DNA from: Mitsuokella jalaludinii DSM 13811
GTDB lineage: Bacteria; Bacillota; Negativicutes; Selenomonadales; Selenomonadaceae
Reading direction: 5' to 3'
DNA length: 64,000 nt
Assembly: GCF_000702905.1 (NCBI RefSeq)
Contig: NZ_JNKR01000010.1
Coordinates: 1 to 64,000, forward strand
The notes under the pieces were generated by a model. That model saw only the letters and a program-made list of their open reading frames with translations. It did no database searches and was not told where the DNA came from. Numbering within the stretch: the first letter of the stretch is position 1; every line of letters starts with the position of its first letter. Of this stretch, positions 1 through 9,102 are shown in pieces. Both the position numbers and the translations under genes were made by a program.

Positions 1-8
1 AAAACGGC

Positions 9-88
9 AAAAAAAAAGACGCTCGCGCGTCCAAAAGCAAGAAAACATATGAAATATAAGTGCTTTTGAGTATGTCGATCGCTCGACA
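9..88 (-). ncRNA. Small RNA candidate (about 80 nt) with intrinsic terminator
   Basis: Read on the minus strand, a near-consensus promoter (117 down to 94) is followed by three hairpins in a row. The first is TGTCGA-GCGA-TCGACA (88-73), the second pairs AAAAGCA (67-61) with TGCTTTT (39-33), and the third is GACGC-GCGA-GCGTC (31-18) followed by nine Ts (17-9). The last has the form of a Rho-independent terminator, yet no minus-strand gene lies to its right that could need it. Two of the loops are GNRA-type GCGA. No reading frame is evident in the transcript. The promoter and structure are seen; function and actual transcription are unknown. Confidence 0.5.
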
Positions 89-93
89 GACTC

Positions 94-122
94 ATTATAG
101 CGGGGCAGATCTGCTTTGTCCA
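94..122 (-). promoter_or_regulatory. Sigma-70-type promoter of the small RNA candidate
   Basis: On the minus strand, TGGACA (122-117) is separated by exactly 17 bp from TATAAT (99-94). ACTC (93-90) and GAGT (71-68) extend the first hairpin of the RNA into the promoter region, so the palindrome could also be a protein-binding site. Confidence 0.55.
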
Positions 123-167
123 GCTTTTTCTCGGAATACCACAACGATTTTTTTAGGGGGCATATTC

Positions 168-1103
168 ATGTCAAGGAATGCTGCCTTGAAGCAGCGGACA
201 GCTTACTTGTCCATCATCTCGAATACGACGCTCGTCGTCCTCAAACTCATCGTCGGCATCTACGTCGGCGCGGTCAGCCTGATCTCGGAGGCGCTCCATT
301 CAGGCGTCGACCTCATCGCCGCGCTCATCGCCTTCTGGGCCGTGCGCAAGTCGGTGACGCCGCCTGACGTGGAGCACGACTATGGGCACGGCAAGTACGA
401 GAACCTTTCGGCAGCCGTCGAGGCTGTGCTCATCGTGGCGGCCGCGCTTGGCATCGTCTACGAGGCCGTGGACAAGTTCCATGCGTCGGCCGTGCCGGAG
501 TTCTTGAGCTACGGTATCGCGATCATGGTCATCTCAATCGTCATCAACTTTTTCGTCTCGCACCGCCTCATTGTCGTGGCGAAGAAGACGGGCTCGCAGG
601 CACTCGAGGCCGACGGTCTACACCTGCGCGCGGACATCTGGACGTCCGTCGGCGTCCTGACGGGCCTCGTGCTCATGCAGGTCACGGGCTGGGCCTGGCT
701 TGATCCGGTCATCGCCATCTTCGTCGCTGGCATCATCTTCCGCGCGGGCTGGCGCATGATTGTCGATTCGACGATGCAGCTGACGGATGCGAGCCTGCCG
801 GAGGCAGAGGAGCAGCGCATCCGCAAGATCATCGAGAGCGTGCCCGAAGTCAAGGGCTGCCACTGCCTCAGGACGCGCCGTTCGGGCTCCTACAAGCTCC
901 TGGATGTGCACGTGCTGTTCGACGGGAACATGCATCTCTCACAGGTCCACGCAATCTGCGATGAGCTCGAGCAGCTCATCCGCGAGGAGCTCGGCACGTT
1001 CGACATCATGATCCACCCGGAGCCGGCCGGCTACCATGATGTCGAGACGAAGGTCAGCCTCTACGAGGAATCGCAGGCCGAGGGCGCCCACCAAAAAGGA
1101 TGA
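168..1103 (+). CDS. Cation diffusion facilitator (CDF) family metal exporter
   Basis: 311-residue inner-membrane protein with about six hydrophobic segments and a cytoplasmic C-terminal domain, the layout of CDF proteins that export divalent metals (Zn, Mn, Fe or Co) against protons. The two HxxxD metal-site motifs of the family are present: H44/D48 in the second half of TM2 and H152/D156 in TM5. The start at 168 is chosen over an upstream in-frame ATG at 60 because an AGGGGG ribosome site sits at 155-160 and the residues before 168 have no family character. The metal cannot be told from sequence alone. The gene appears monocistronic; a signal-peptide protein follows after 112 bp. Confidence 0.88.
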   Translation: MSRNAALKQRTAYLSIISNTTLVVLKLIVGIYVGAVSLISEALHSGVDLIAALIAFWAVRKSVTPPDVEHDYGHGKYENLSAAVEAVLIVAAALGIVYEAVDKFHASAVPEFLSYGIAIMVISIVINFFVSHRLIVVAKKTGSQALEADGLHLRADIWTSVGVLTGLVLMQVTGWAWLDPVIAIFVAGIIFRAGWRMIVDSTMQLTDASLPEAEEQRIRKIIESVPEVKGCHCLRTRRSGSYKLLDVHVLFDGNMHLSQVHAICDELEQLIREELGTFDIMIHPEPAGYHDVETKVSLYEESQAEGAHQKG

Positions 1104-1215
1104 GCGGCTTTCCTTGCTATTTCCAAGGATCTATGCCAAAATAATAGACATAGGCAACATTCAAAGACAGAATGCCGGGAGAATCCCGACAATACGGGTC
1201 AAGGGGGAACGATAT

Positions 1216-2142
1216 ATGAAATTCCGCAAGCTCGTCAGCGCCGTCATGAGCGCTGTATTCTTCGTCTCGTCGATGGGCATCACGGCGGCCGCGACACCGG
1301 AGACGGTCCAGGACAAACTCGGCGCGATCGAGAAGGACACATACGGTACCATCCAGACGGGCGCGCTCGTCGACCGCATCAACAAAATCGAGAAGGACTA
1401 CGACGGCTCGCACCGCAGCGGCAGCATGATGGCGCGCGTCAACGCTATCTACAACGAAGTCTACACGAACAGCACGAAGCCGTCGCTGCTCGCCGACCTC
1501 AATGCCGTCGAGTGGAATATCGGTCACGAGGTCAGCATGGAACCTGTCGATTCCCGCATGGCGGACCTCGAGATGAGCATGATGGGCAAGACGGGGACGG
1601 GCACCTACAAGCAGCGCCTCACGGCGCTCTCGAAGGCATCGTTCGGCACGGCCGTCCTGCCGCTCGACCAGGTGCGCGTGCCGGCTGATACGCTCGTCAA
1701 GATTGCGCTCGTCACGCCGGTCGACTCAGATAACCTCAAGGTTGGCGACACGATCCGCTACAAGGTCGCGGACGATGTCATCGTCAACGGTAAGCTCGTC
1801 TTCGCCAAGGGGCTGCCGGGCGAGGGCACGGTGACGAAGGTCAAGCAGGCGCGCAACTTCGGCCGCAATGCAGAGGTCAACATCGACTTCAACAAGACGA
1901 AGTCGATTGATGGCACTTACGTCGACACGCACGTCGGCGAAGCGGCCAAGAAAGAGATGAAGAGCCTCGCGATGGCCGCCGGTGCAAGCCTCGCGGGCAT
2001 CGCCGTCCTCGGTCCTGTCGGCATCGTGGCCGGTGCCTTCGTGCACGGCAAGGATGTCCGTCTGCCGGCCGGCACAGAGCTCTACATCCAGACAAAGGCC
2101 GATACGACGCTCTACGGCGTCGTGACAACGCAGGCACAGTGA
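1216..2142 (+). CDS. Exported protein of unknown function
   Basis: 308 residues. The N-terminus (Met-Lys-Phe-Arg-Lys, a hydrophobic stretch, then Ala-Ala-Ala near residue 26) is a Sec signal peptide, so the protein should reach the periplasm. Residues about 28-130 contain loosely repeated short helices (IEKD...G...V/INKIEKDY); residues about 150-250 look beta-rich; residues about 255-280 are a Gly/Ala-rich hydrophobic patch that could sit in a membrane. I do not recognise the family. AAGGGGG at 1201-1207 supports ATG 1216 rather than the upstream in-frame ATG at 1036, which lies inside the preceding gene. A strong terminator follows, so it is probably transcribed alone. Confidence 0.75.
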   Translation: MKFRKLVSAVMSAVFFVSSMGITAAATPETVQDKLGAIEKDTYGTIQTGALVDRINKIEKDYDGSHRSGSMMARVNAIYNEVYTNSTKPSLLADLNAVEWNIGHEVSMEPVDSRMADLEMSMMGKTGTGTYKQRLTALSKASFGTAVLPLDQVRVPADTLVKIALVTPVDSDNLKVGDTIRYKVADDVIVNGKLVFAKGLPGEGTVTKVKQARNFGRNAEVNIDFNKTKSIDGTYVDTHVGEAAKKEMKSLAMAAGASLAGIAVLGPVGIVAGAFVHGKDVRLPAGTELYIQTKADTTLYGVVTTQAQ

Positions 2143-2171
2143 CCGGTCAAAGCAGTATATTGCCATGGAAA

Positions 2172-2200
2172 GACCTCGCGCAGCAGCGCGGGGCCTTTTT
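2172..2200 (+). terminator. Rho-independent terminator
   Basis: CCTCGCGC and GCGCGGGG pair around an AGCA loop, followed by a run of five Ts. It closes the exported-protein gene. Confidence 0.85.
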
Positions 2201-2231
2201 GCTAGGGGCAGATGCTTTAGGACCTGCTGGC

Positions 2232-2260
2232 AAGACAGGAATCGGTTCTTCTGATATAAT
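2232..2260 (+). promoter_or_regulatory. Promoter of the yybS-gdpP-rplI cluster
   Basis: TATAAT at 2255-2260 is preceded by TGA (extended -10) and, 17 bp upstream, by the weak -35 AAGACA. The yybS start follows 33 bp later. Confidence 0.55.
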
Positions 2261-2293
2261 GAAAAATAGTCTTAGTTTTGAAAGGATGAAGAC

Positions 2294-3253
2294 ATGACTT
2301 CACATAGAATCACGCCGCTCACAGAGAGTGGTCTCTTGTCGGCGCTGACGGTCATCCTGGCCCTCGCGGCAGTCTACCTGCCCGTGGTCGGTGTCGTGGC
2401 CTCGCTCGTCTGGGCAATCCCCGTCATCGTTCTCGTCGTGCGCCACGGCCTGCGCTGGGGCGCGATGGCCGTTCTCGTCTCGGGCGTCATCATGGCGCTG
2501 CTCATCGAGCCGACCATCTCGCTGCGCATGGTCCTGTCCTTCGGGCCGACCGGCCTCGTGCTCGGCTACGCCTTCCGGCGCAGATGGTCCGGCGCGCAGG
2601 CCTTCGGCACGACGCTCGTCGCGTCGGTCGCCGGCAAGCTCCTGACGTTCGGCCTGCTGTTCCTCTTGACATCGGTCAACCCGCTCAACATGCAGATGGA
2701 TGTCATGCAGCAGAGCTTCGACGAGACGTTTGCTGTTTATGAGCAGATGGGCATGGACAAGGCAGCCATCGAGGCGAGCCGCGCGCAGGTGCAGGAGGCG
2801 CTGACGTACCTCAATCTGCTGCTGCCGTTCGTCGTCGGCGTCATGGGTCTGCTCGACGCGGCCGTCGCCTACATTGTCGGCAGCCGCGTGCTGCGCCGGC
2901 TCGGCGAGTCGGTGCCGCAGCTGCCGCCCTTTGCGGAGTGGCGCTTGCCACAGTTCTTCCTGTACTTGCTCGGCTTCGCGCTCGTCGGCATCTACTGGGG
3001 CGGCTCGCGCGAGATCCAGCCGCTCTACCAGGCGGCCTTCAACCTCAACATGGTGGCGATGGGCGCCGGTGTCATCCAGGGCCTCTCGCTGATGAGCTAT
3101 GTGATGGACCGCTTCCGCGTGGGCAAGGTCATGCGCATCTGCCTCTACGCTTTCGTGCTGCTGGGCGGTGTCCTCATGCAGATCCTGGCCTTCACGGGCC
3201 TTTTCGATATGCTGTTCGACTATCGGCGCCGCTTCGGCCAGAAGAAGAGCTGA
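2294..3253 (+). CDS. yybS: YybS family (DUF2232) integral membrane protein
   Basis: 319 residues, mostly hydrophobic, with about eight predicted membrane segments. It is recognised as YybS/DUF2232 from its pattern (short N-terminal TMs with Gly/Ala/Val-rich helices, a hydrophilic loop near residues 130-160) and from its position directly ahead of gdpP, rplI and dnaB, the order found in Bacillus (yybS-yybT-rplI-dnaC). The biochemical role is not established; some relatives resemble the membrane part of ECF-type transporters. AAAGGATGA at 2281-2289 is a good ribosome site for ATG 2294. The next gene, gdpP, starts 39 bp downstream without a terminator, so the two are probably co-transcribed. Confidence 0.82.
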   Translation: MTSHRITPLTESGLLSALTVILALAAVYLPVVGVVASLVWAIPVIVLVVRHGLRWGAMAVLVSGVIMALLIEPTISLRMVLSFGPTGLVLGYAFRRRWSGAQAFGTTLVASVAGKLLTFGLLFLLTSVNPLNMQMDVMQQSFDETFAVYEQMGMDKAAIEASRAQVQEALTYLNLLLPFVVGVMGLLDAAVAYIVGSRVLRRLGESVPQLPPFAEWRLPQFFLYLLGFALVGIYWGGSREIQPLYQAAFNLNMVAMGAGVIQGLSLMSYVMDRFRVGKVMRICLYAFVLLGGVLMQILAFTGLFDMLFDYRRRFGQKKS

Positions 3254-3292
3254 CAGCAGGCATATCCGCATAATTTGGAATGAGGTGAAACA

Positions 3293-5302
3293 ATGCCGCG
3301 GAATCTCTCGGCATGGATCGATCTTTCGATACATCTGTTCGTAATACTGATGCTCATCGGCATCCTGTCTTGCTACAACTATTTCATCGCTGCGATCGCC
3401 TTTGTCATCTGGCTTTGCCTGGCGTTCTTTGTGAAGGAGCGCTGCCACGACAGGTCGCGCCGCTTTGAGCGCTACTGCCGCAATGTCGTGCGCAACCTCA
3501 ATGAGATGATGAACTACGCCATCGAGGACCTGCCGCAGGGCATCCTGATCGTCAATCAGGAGGGGCGCATCCAGTGGTGCAATGAGCGCATGGCGGAGTA
3601 CGCCGGCAAGAAGCCGGAGCAGGACACGGATGTCAAGGATATCTGGCCCGCCGTCATCATCGGTCCCGTCTGGGGCACGGTCGGCGAGTACGTCTTTGCC
3701 AACGAGGACCGCTACTATCAGGTCCGCTACCGGCCTGTGCCCGTGCCGCCGCACCAGGCGCCCTTGATGGCGCTCTACGTGCAGGACATCACGGGCTTCG
3801 AGACGCTGCGCAGCTCGTACAAGCTCAGCCGCACCGTTCTCGCCTACATCCAGATCGACAACTACGATGAGGTCATCCAGGGGCTCGACGAGGCGGCTCG
3901 CACGGCGCTCCTGCTCTCGGTCAACCAGCAGCTCGACACATGGATGAAGAGCCTCGGCGGCTTCATGCGGCGCGTGTCGGATGACCTCTACGTCGTCATC
4001 CTCGAGCGCAAGGGCCTCGACAAGGCCATCGCGGCCCGTTTCGACATCCTCGACAAGGTCCGGCAGCTCCACAGCGCGAACCGCCTGCCCGTCACGCTTT
4101 CGATGGGCGTGGCGGTGGCGGACTGCCAGAGCATGGCCGACCTCGGCACGCAGGCCCAGGCGGGGCTCGACCTCGCGCTCGGCCGCGGCGGCGACCAGGT
4201 CGCCGTGCAGATCGGCGGCAAGACGCAGTTCTTCGGCGGCCGCGCCAAGGCCGTGGAGAAGCACACGCGCGTCAAGGCGCGCGTCGTCGCGCACGCCATC
4301 CGCGAGATCATGGAGGGGGCCGATGCCGTCTACGTCATGGGCCACCACAATGAGGACTTCGACTGCTTCGGCGCCTCGATGGGCGTGGCCAAGATGGCCC
4401 GCCAGCTCGGCAAGCCCGTCAAGATCGTGCTGTCCGACATGAACGAGGGCATCGGCAAGTTCGAGGACATCCTCAAGGACAACGAGGAATACCGGGACAT
4501 CATCGTGCACGCGGATGATCTCGCGGGCACGACGGCACTCAATCCCGTGCTCGTCGTCGTCGACACGCACATCCCGCACCTTGTCGCGGCGCCGGCGCTC
4601 TTGGAGCGCATCCCGCGCGTCATCGTCATCGACCACCACCGCCGCAGCGAGCACTTCATCAAGAACCCGCTGCTCGTCTACATCGAGCCGGCTTCGAGCT
4701 CGTCGAGCGAGCTCGTCACAGAGCTCTTGATGTACTTCGGCGACGACCTCGTGCTCTCGCGCGTCGAGGCGACAGCGCTCTACTCCGGCATCGTCGTCGA
4801 CACGAAGAACTTCGCCGTGCAGACGGGCGTGCGCACCTTCGACGCCGCGGCCTACCTGCGTCGCAGCGGTGCCGATCCCGTCATGGTCCGCCACCTCTTC
4901 CGCACGGATTATGAGACGACCGTCGCACTCGCGAAGGCGGAGGCCCGGTCGGAATTCTACGAGGGCGGCCTCATCGTTTCGACATGCCCCGAGCTCATCT
5001 CGAATGGCCAGGTCATCGCGGCGCAGGTCGCGGACTCGCTGCTGCGCATCGAGAACGTGCGCATGAGCATCGTCGTCTTCCAGCTCACGGAGGACACAGT
5101 GGGCATCAGCGCGCGCTCGACGGGCGAGCTCAATGTCCAGGTCATCATGGAGGCCTTCGGCGGCGGCGGCCACCAGAACGTCGCCGGCGCTCAGGTCAAG
5201 GGCGGCGATGTAGAAGATATCAAACAACAGGCAATCGAGATTGCCAAGAAGTACATAGAGGAGAATGATCAAGATGAAAGTAATCTTACAGCAGGACGTT
5301 AA
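3293..5302 (+). CDS. gdpP: Cyclic-di-AMP phosphodiesterase GdpP (YybT)
   Basis: 669 residues. It hydrolyses c-di-AMP to pApA and so sets the second-messenger level that controls potassium and osmotic balance. Domains in order: two TM helices (about 8-25 and 30-47), a PAS-like sensor (about 70-165), a degenerate GGDEF domain (about 170-300, lacking a GGDEF signature), DHH (about 335-500) and DHHA1 (about 530-645). The first metal motif reads GHHNEDFD near residue 348, the DHH triad is D447-H448-H449, and the DHHA1 glycine motif is G623-G626 followed by H627. TGAGGTG precedes ATG 3293. Its 3' end overlaps rplI. The trkA-trkH-trkH genes 9.6 kb downstream are plausible physiological partners through potassium (inference). 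Confidence 0.95.
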   Translation: MPRNLSAWIDLSIHLFVILMLIGILSCYNYFIAAIAFVIWLCLAFFVKERCHDRSRRFERYCRNVVRNLNEMMNYAIEDLPQGILIVNQEGRIQWCNERMAEYAGKKPEQDTDVKDIWPAVIIGPVWGTVGEYVFANEDRYYQVRYRPVPVPPHQAPLMALYVQDITGFETLRSSYKLSRTVLAYIQIDNYDEVIQGLDEAARTALLLSVNQQLDTWMKSLGGFMRRVSDDLYVVILERKGLDKAIAARFDILDKVRQLHSANRLPVTLSMGVAVADCQSMADLGTQAQAGLDLALGRGGDQVAVQIGGKTQFFGGRAKAVEKHTRVKARVVAHAIREIMEGADAVYVMGHHNEDFDCFGASMGVAKMARQLGKPVKIVLSDMNEGIGKFEDILKDNEEYRDIIVHADDLAGTTALNPVLVVVDTHIPHLVAAPALLERIPRVIVIDHHRRSEHFIKNPLLVYIEPASSSSSELVTELLMYFGDDLVLSRVEATALYSGIVVDTKNFAVQTGVRTFDAAAYLRRSGADPVMVRHLFRTDYETTVALAKAEARSEFYEGGLIVSTCPELISNGQVIAAQVADSLLRIENVRMSIVVFQLTEDTVGISARSTGELNVQVIMEAFGGGGHQNVAGAQVKGGDVEDIKQQAIEIAKKYIEENDQDESNLTAGR

Positions 5303-5717
5303 GAAACTCGGCAAGAAGGGCGATATCGTAGAGGTATCGGAAGGCTACGGCCGCAACTTCCTGCTGCCGCGCAAGGCAGCAGTGCCGGCCACGTCGCAGA
5401 ACCTCAATGTAGCCAATGCCCAGGCAGGCTCCAAGGCCCGCAAGGAGGCCATGGCAGCTGACGAGGCCAAGCTCATGGCCAAGCAGCTCGAGAAGGTCGA
5501 GGTCAAGATCCCGGTCCGCATCGGCGAGGGCGGCAAGCTCTTCGGCAGCGTGACGGGCAAGGATGTCTCGGATGCGCTCAAGAAGCAGCACATCGACATC
5601 GACAAGCGCAAGATCACCATCCAGGGTGAAGTGACGGGCACCGGCGTCTATGAGGCGGTCATCAAGGTTCATCCGTCTGTCACGAGCAAGATCAAGGTCA
5701 GCGTCGTCGCAGAGTGA
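5274..5717 (+). CDS. rplI: 50S ribosomal protein L9
   Basis: 147 residues, the usual length of bL9. The N-terminal KVILQQDVKKLGKKGDIVEV stretch with the YGRNFLLPR motif is the hallmark of the N-terminal RNA-binding domain; a long charged helix (about 40-75) joins it to the C-terminal domain. The start is taken at 5274 because AGGAG (5259-5263) is 10 bp upstream; the in-frame ATG at 5265 is only 1-2 bp from the same site. The gene overlaps the 3' end of gdpP by 29 bp, which implies co-transcription and probably coupled translation. A terminator follows. Confidence 0.97.
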   Translation: MKVILQQDVKKLGKKGDIVEVSEGYGRNFLLPRKAAVPATSQNLNVANAQAGSKARKEAMAADEAKLMAKQLEKVEVKIPVRIGEGGKLFGSVTGKDVSDALKKQHIDIDKRKITIQGEVTGTGVYEAVIKVHPSVTSKIKVSVVAE

Positions 5718-5730
5718 TTGACCCGGTAGA

Positions 5731-5756
5731 AGCCTCCTCGCAAGAGGGGGCTTTTT
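5731..5756 (+). terminator. Rho-independent terminator after rplI
   Basis: AGCCTCCTC and GAGGGGGCT pair (one G-U) around a GCAA tetraloop, followed by five Ts. Confidence 0.85.
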
Positions 5757-5798
5757 GATTCCAGACAGAAGAGGCATCTAGCAGACAAAGGAGGGAAT

Positions 5799-7724
5799 AT
5801 GTCCTTTTTCAATCGTTTTTTTCACCGCGATGAGCAGAAGGAAGTGGTGCCGCCCGCAGAGCCGGAGGTGCTGCCAATCGACCGCGAGATCGACGCGCTC
5901 TACCAGGCGCTCATCGACCTCATCGGCACGGATTCGCTCGTCATACAGGCCGGCCGCATGAACGCGATGAATCTCCTGCGCTCCTCGGGACGCTGCGAGC
6001 GCGTGCTGGCCCTGCAGCGCATCCTCGACGAGGATCCGCTCCTGCATCCCGCCCCGCGCGAGGAGGACCTGCCAGAGGTGCTCCAGCGTCTGACGGAGCG
6101 CATCGCCGAGAAGCGCGCGCGCAAGGATATCGAGGACCGCATCGAGAAGAAGGTCAACGAGAAGCTTGAGCAGGAGCACCAGGACTACGTCGACGACATC
6201 CGCAAGCAGGTCATCAAGGAGGAGAAGCCTGATGCGGAATCGCCGCAGGACGCCGAGAAGCGCAAGAAGCTTGAGCAGCTCGACAGCATCCACCTGACGC
6301 AGTCGGTCATGGAACTTTTGCGCCCGCGCGACTTCAGCGAGATCGTCGGGCAGGAGCGCGCCGTGAAATCGCTGCTCGCCAAGCTCTCCTCGCCGTACCC
6401 GCAGCATCTCCTGCTCTACGGGCCGCCGGGCGTCGGCAAGACGACGGCCGCGCGCCTCGTGCTCGAGGCCGCGTGTAAGAAGCCGTCTTCGCCGTTCCGT
6501 GAGGATGCGCCGTTCGTCGAGACGGACGGCACGACATTGCGTTGGGACCCGCGCGACATCACGAATCCGCTCCTGGGCTCTGTCCACGACCCCATCTACC
6601 AGGGCGCGCAGAGAACGCTTGCGGACAGCGGCATCCCCGAGCCGAAGCCGGGCCTCGTCACAGAGGCGCACGGCGGCATCCTCTTCATCGACGAGATCGG
6701 CGAGATGGACGAGATGCTGCAGAACAAGCTCTTGAAGGTCCTCGAGGACAAGCGCGCCTACTTCGAGTCGGCCTACTACGACCCGACTGACCCGAAGGTG
6801 CCGCCCTACATCCGCAAGCTCTTCGAGGAGGGCGCGCCGGCTGATTTCGTGCTGATCGGCGCGACGACGCGCGACGCCGGTCACATCAACCCCGCCCTGC
6901 GCTCGCGCTGCGCCGAGATCTACTTCGAGCCGCTGACGCCGAAGCACATCGAGACCATCGTGCAGAATGCGGCGGCAAAGCTCGAGGTCGCGCTCGAGCC
7001 GGGCGTGGCGGCGCTGATCTCCGAGTACACGACGGAGGGGCGCAAGGCCATCAACATCCTCGCCGACGCCTACAGCCTCGCGCTCGAGAAGGCGAATGGA
7101 GAGATGGCAGGACTCACGATCGGCCGCGAGGCCGTCTACGAGGTCGCGCAAGTCTCGCGCCTCTATCAGTTCGTCACGCGCAAGGCGCGCCACACGGCCG
7201 TGCAGGGCCACATCTTCGGCCTCGGCGTCGCGGGCTTCCTCGGCTCCGTCATCGAGATCGAGGCCGTGGCCTTCCCTGCGCGAGAGAAGGGCAAGGGCAT
7301 GGTGCGCTTCAACGAGACGGCCGGCAGCATGGCCAAGGACTCCGTCTTCAACGCGGCGTCCGTCATGCGCCAGCTCACGGGCAAGGATATCCACGACTAC
7401 GATGTGCACATCAACGTCATCGGCGGCGGCAACATCGACGGACCGAGCGCCGGCACGGCCATCCTCGCCTGCATCGTCAGCGCCGTGACGGGGAAGAAGA
7501 TCCGCCAGGATGTGGCCGTGACGGGCGAGATCTCGCTCGCGGGCCGCGTGCGCCCGGTGGGCGGCGTCTTTGAGAAGGCGTACGGCGCGCGCCAGGCCGG
7601 CATCAAGACGCTCGTGATCCCGAAGGAGAACGAGCGCGACATCCCAGAAGACCTCTTAGGGCTCGACATCCACGCGGTGGAGACGGCCGAGGAGGCATTC
7701 CAGCTGATTTTTGAGGGGGAATGA
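5799..7724 (+). CDS. Lon-family ATP-dependent protease (LonB/LonC-like)
   Basis: 641 residues, shorter than classical LonA (about 780-800) because the long N-terminal substrate domain is missing; the first about 190 residues are charged and helical instead. An AAA+ module follows with Walker A GPPGVGKT (208-215) and a Walker B ending in LFIDEIGEM. The C-terminal protease domain has the Ser-Lys dyad Ser550 (GPSAGTA) and Lys593 (VFEKA), 43 residues apart as in LonA. The intact Walker motifs argue against an ATP-independent LonC. Relatives are the LonB/LonC-type proteases of Firmicutes. The stop overlaps the dnaB ribosome-site region, so lon and dnaB are one transcript. Confidence 0.88.
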   Translation: MSFFNRFFHRDEQKEVVPPAEPEVLPIDREIDALYQALIDLIGTDSLVIQAGRMNAMNLLRSSGRCERVLALQRILDEDPLLHPAPREEDLPEVLQRLTERIAEKRARKDIEDRIEKKVNEKLEQEHQDYVDDIRKQVIKEEKPDAESPQDAEKRKKLEQLDSIHLTQSVMELLRPRDFSEIVGQERAVKSLLAKLSSPYPQHLLLYGPPGVGKTTAARLVLEAACKKPSSPFREDAPFVETDGTTLRWDPRDITNPLLGSVHDPIYQGAQRTLADSGIPEPKPGLVTEAHGGILFIDEIGEMDEMLQNKLLKVLEDKRAYFESAYYDPTDPKVPPYIRKLFEEGAPADFVLIGATTRDAGHINPALRSRCAEIYFEPLTPKHIETIVQNAAAKLEVALEPGVAALISEYTTEGRKAINILADAYSLALEKANGEMAGLTIGREAVYEVAQVSRLYQFVTRKARHTAVQGHIFGLGVAGFLGSVIEIEAVAFPAREKGKGMVRFNETAGSMAKDSVFNAASVMRQLTGKDIHDYDVHINVIGGGNIDGPSAGTAILACIVSAVTGKKIRQDVAVTGEISLAGRVRPVGGVFEKAYGARQAGIKTLVIPKENERDIPEDLLGLDIHAVETAEEAFQLIFEGE

Positions 7725-7726
7725 AG

Positions 7727-9055
7727 ATGGCACTACCAGATCGTGTGCCGCCTCAGAACATCGAAGCTGAGCAGGCAGTGCTCGGCGCGATGATGATCAA
7801 GAAAGAGGCGATCATCGAGGCGCAGGAGATCCTGCAGCCGGAGGACTTCTACCGCGAGGCGCACCGCCGCGTCTACGATGCGATGCTGAAGCTCGCGGAG
7901 AACGATGAGGCAGTCGACCTCGTCACGCTGACAGAGCAGCTGCGCAAGGACGGCGAGCTCGAGAAAATCGGCGGCATCCCGTTCATCACGACGATCGCCA
8001 ATATCGTGCCGACGGCGGCCAATGTCACCTACCACGCGAAGATCGTCAAGGAGAAGGCCGAGTTGCGCCGCCTCATTGACGCGGCGACAGAGATCGCCGG
8101 CGCGGCCTACGAGGACTCGCAGCCCGTCGAGAACATCATGGACGCGGCCGAGCAGAAGATTCTCGCCGTGGCAGGCTCGCAGACGGCCAACGGCTTCGAG
8201 CCGATCAAGAGCATCCTCATGCGCACGTTCGAGCGCATCAACGTGCTCTACGAGTCAAAGGGCGGCATTACGGGCCTGCCGACGGGCTTCAAGGACCTCG
8301 ACCGCCTGACGAGCGGCCTGCAGGCGTCCGACCTCATCCTCGTCGCCGCGCGCCCGTCGATGGGCAAGACGGCCTTCACCCTCAACATCGCCTCGTACGT
8401 CGGCCTGCACGGCGGCAAGGTCGCCTTCTTCTCGCTCGAGATGAGCAAGGAGCAGCTCATGCAGCGCATGCTCTGCTCCGAGGGCAGCATTGACTCGCAG
8501 CTCCTGCGCACGGGGCAGCTCGGCGACGAGGACTGGACGAATCTCGTCACCGTCGCCGACAAGCTCAATCGCGCGCCAATCTACATCGACGACACAGCGG
8601 GCATCACCATCATGGACCTGCGCTCAAAGGCGCGCCGCCTCAAGGCGGAGCACGGCCTCGACCTCATCGTCATCGACTACCTGCAGCTCATGCAGGGCCG
8701 GCCGGGCAAGAACGGCGACAACCGCCAGCAGGAGATTTCCGAGATCTCGCGCTCCCTCAAGGCGCTCGCGCGCGAGCTCAACGTGCCGGTCATCGCCCTC
8801 TCGCAGCTCTCGCGCTCCGTCGAGGCGCGCCAGGTCAAGCGCCCGATGCTCTCCGACCTGCGCGAGTCCGGCTCTCTCGAGCAGGACGCCGATATCGTCA
8901 TGTTCCTCTATCGCGAGGACTACTACGACAAGGACACGGAGCACAAGAACCAGACGGAAGTCATCATCGCCAAGCACCGCAACGGTCCTGTCGACACGGT
9001 CAATCTCTACTTCCAGAAGGAGTACACGAAGTTCCGCGATATGATCCGCGAGTGA
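7727..9055 (+). CDS. dnaB: Replicative DNA helicase DnaB
   Basis: 442 residues, normal for a bacterial hexameric replicative helicase that unwinds DNA at the fork and recruits primase. The N-terminal domain opens with the family's PPQNIEAEQAVLGA stretch; the RecA-like C-terminal domain has Walker A (ARPSMGKTAF), Walker B (LDLIVIDYLQLM) and the late DLRESGSLEQDAD motif. ATG 7727 is preferred to the in-frame ATG at 7721 because AGGGGGA (7714-7720) is spaced 6 bp from it. The start lies just past the lon stop codon. No intein or other insertion is seen. Confidence 0.96.
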   Translation: MALPDRVPPQNIEAEQAVLGAMMIKKEAIIEAQEILQPEDFYREAHRRVYDAMLKLAENDEAVDLVTLTEQLRKDGELEKIGGIPFITTIANIVPTAANVTYHAKIVKEKAELRRLIDAATEIAGAAYEDSQPVENIMDAAEQKILAVAGSQTANGFEPIKSILMRTFERINVLYESKGGITGLPTGFKDLDRLTSGLQASDLILVAARPSMGKTAFTLNIASYVGLHGGKVAFFSLEMSKEQLMQRMLCSEGSIDSQLLRTGQLGDEDWTNLVTVADKLNRAPIYIDDTAGITIMDLRSKARRLKAEHGLDLIVIDYLQLMQGRPGKNGDNRQQEISEISRSLKALARELNVPVIALSQLSRSVEARQVKRPMLSDLRESGSLEQDADIVMFLYREDYYDKDTEHKNQTEVIIAKHRNGPVDTVNLYFQKEYTKFRDMIRE

Positions 9056-9066
9056 CGTTTTTTTGC

Positions 9067-9095
9067 TTGACAAAACGCAGTCTTCGTTATACACT
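9067..9095 (+). promoter_or_regulatory. Promoter of the sucrose PTS operon
   Basis: TTGACA at 9067-9072; TATACA (9089-9094, spacer 16) or TACACT (9090-9095, spacer 17) serves as -10. The TTTTTTT at 9058-9064 just upstream lies after the dnaB stop. Confidence 0.65.
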
Positions 9096-9102
9096 TGGAA
9101 TA

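Noticed and set aside
2300-5314. 1004-residue minus-strand open frame
   Set aside because: It lies antisense to yybS and gdpP, both of which have clear family motifs. The composition (Asp, Arg, Val, Ala rich) is the usual shadow of high-GC coding sequence, and it has no domain pattern.
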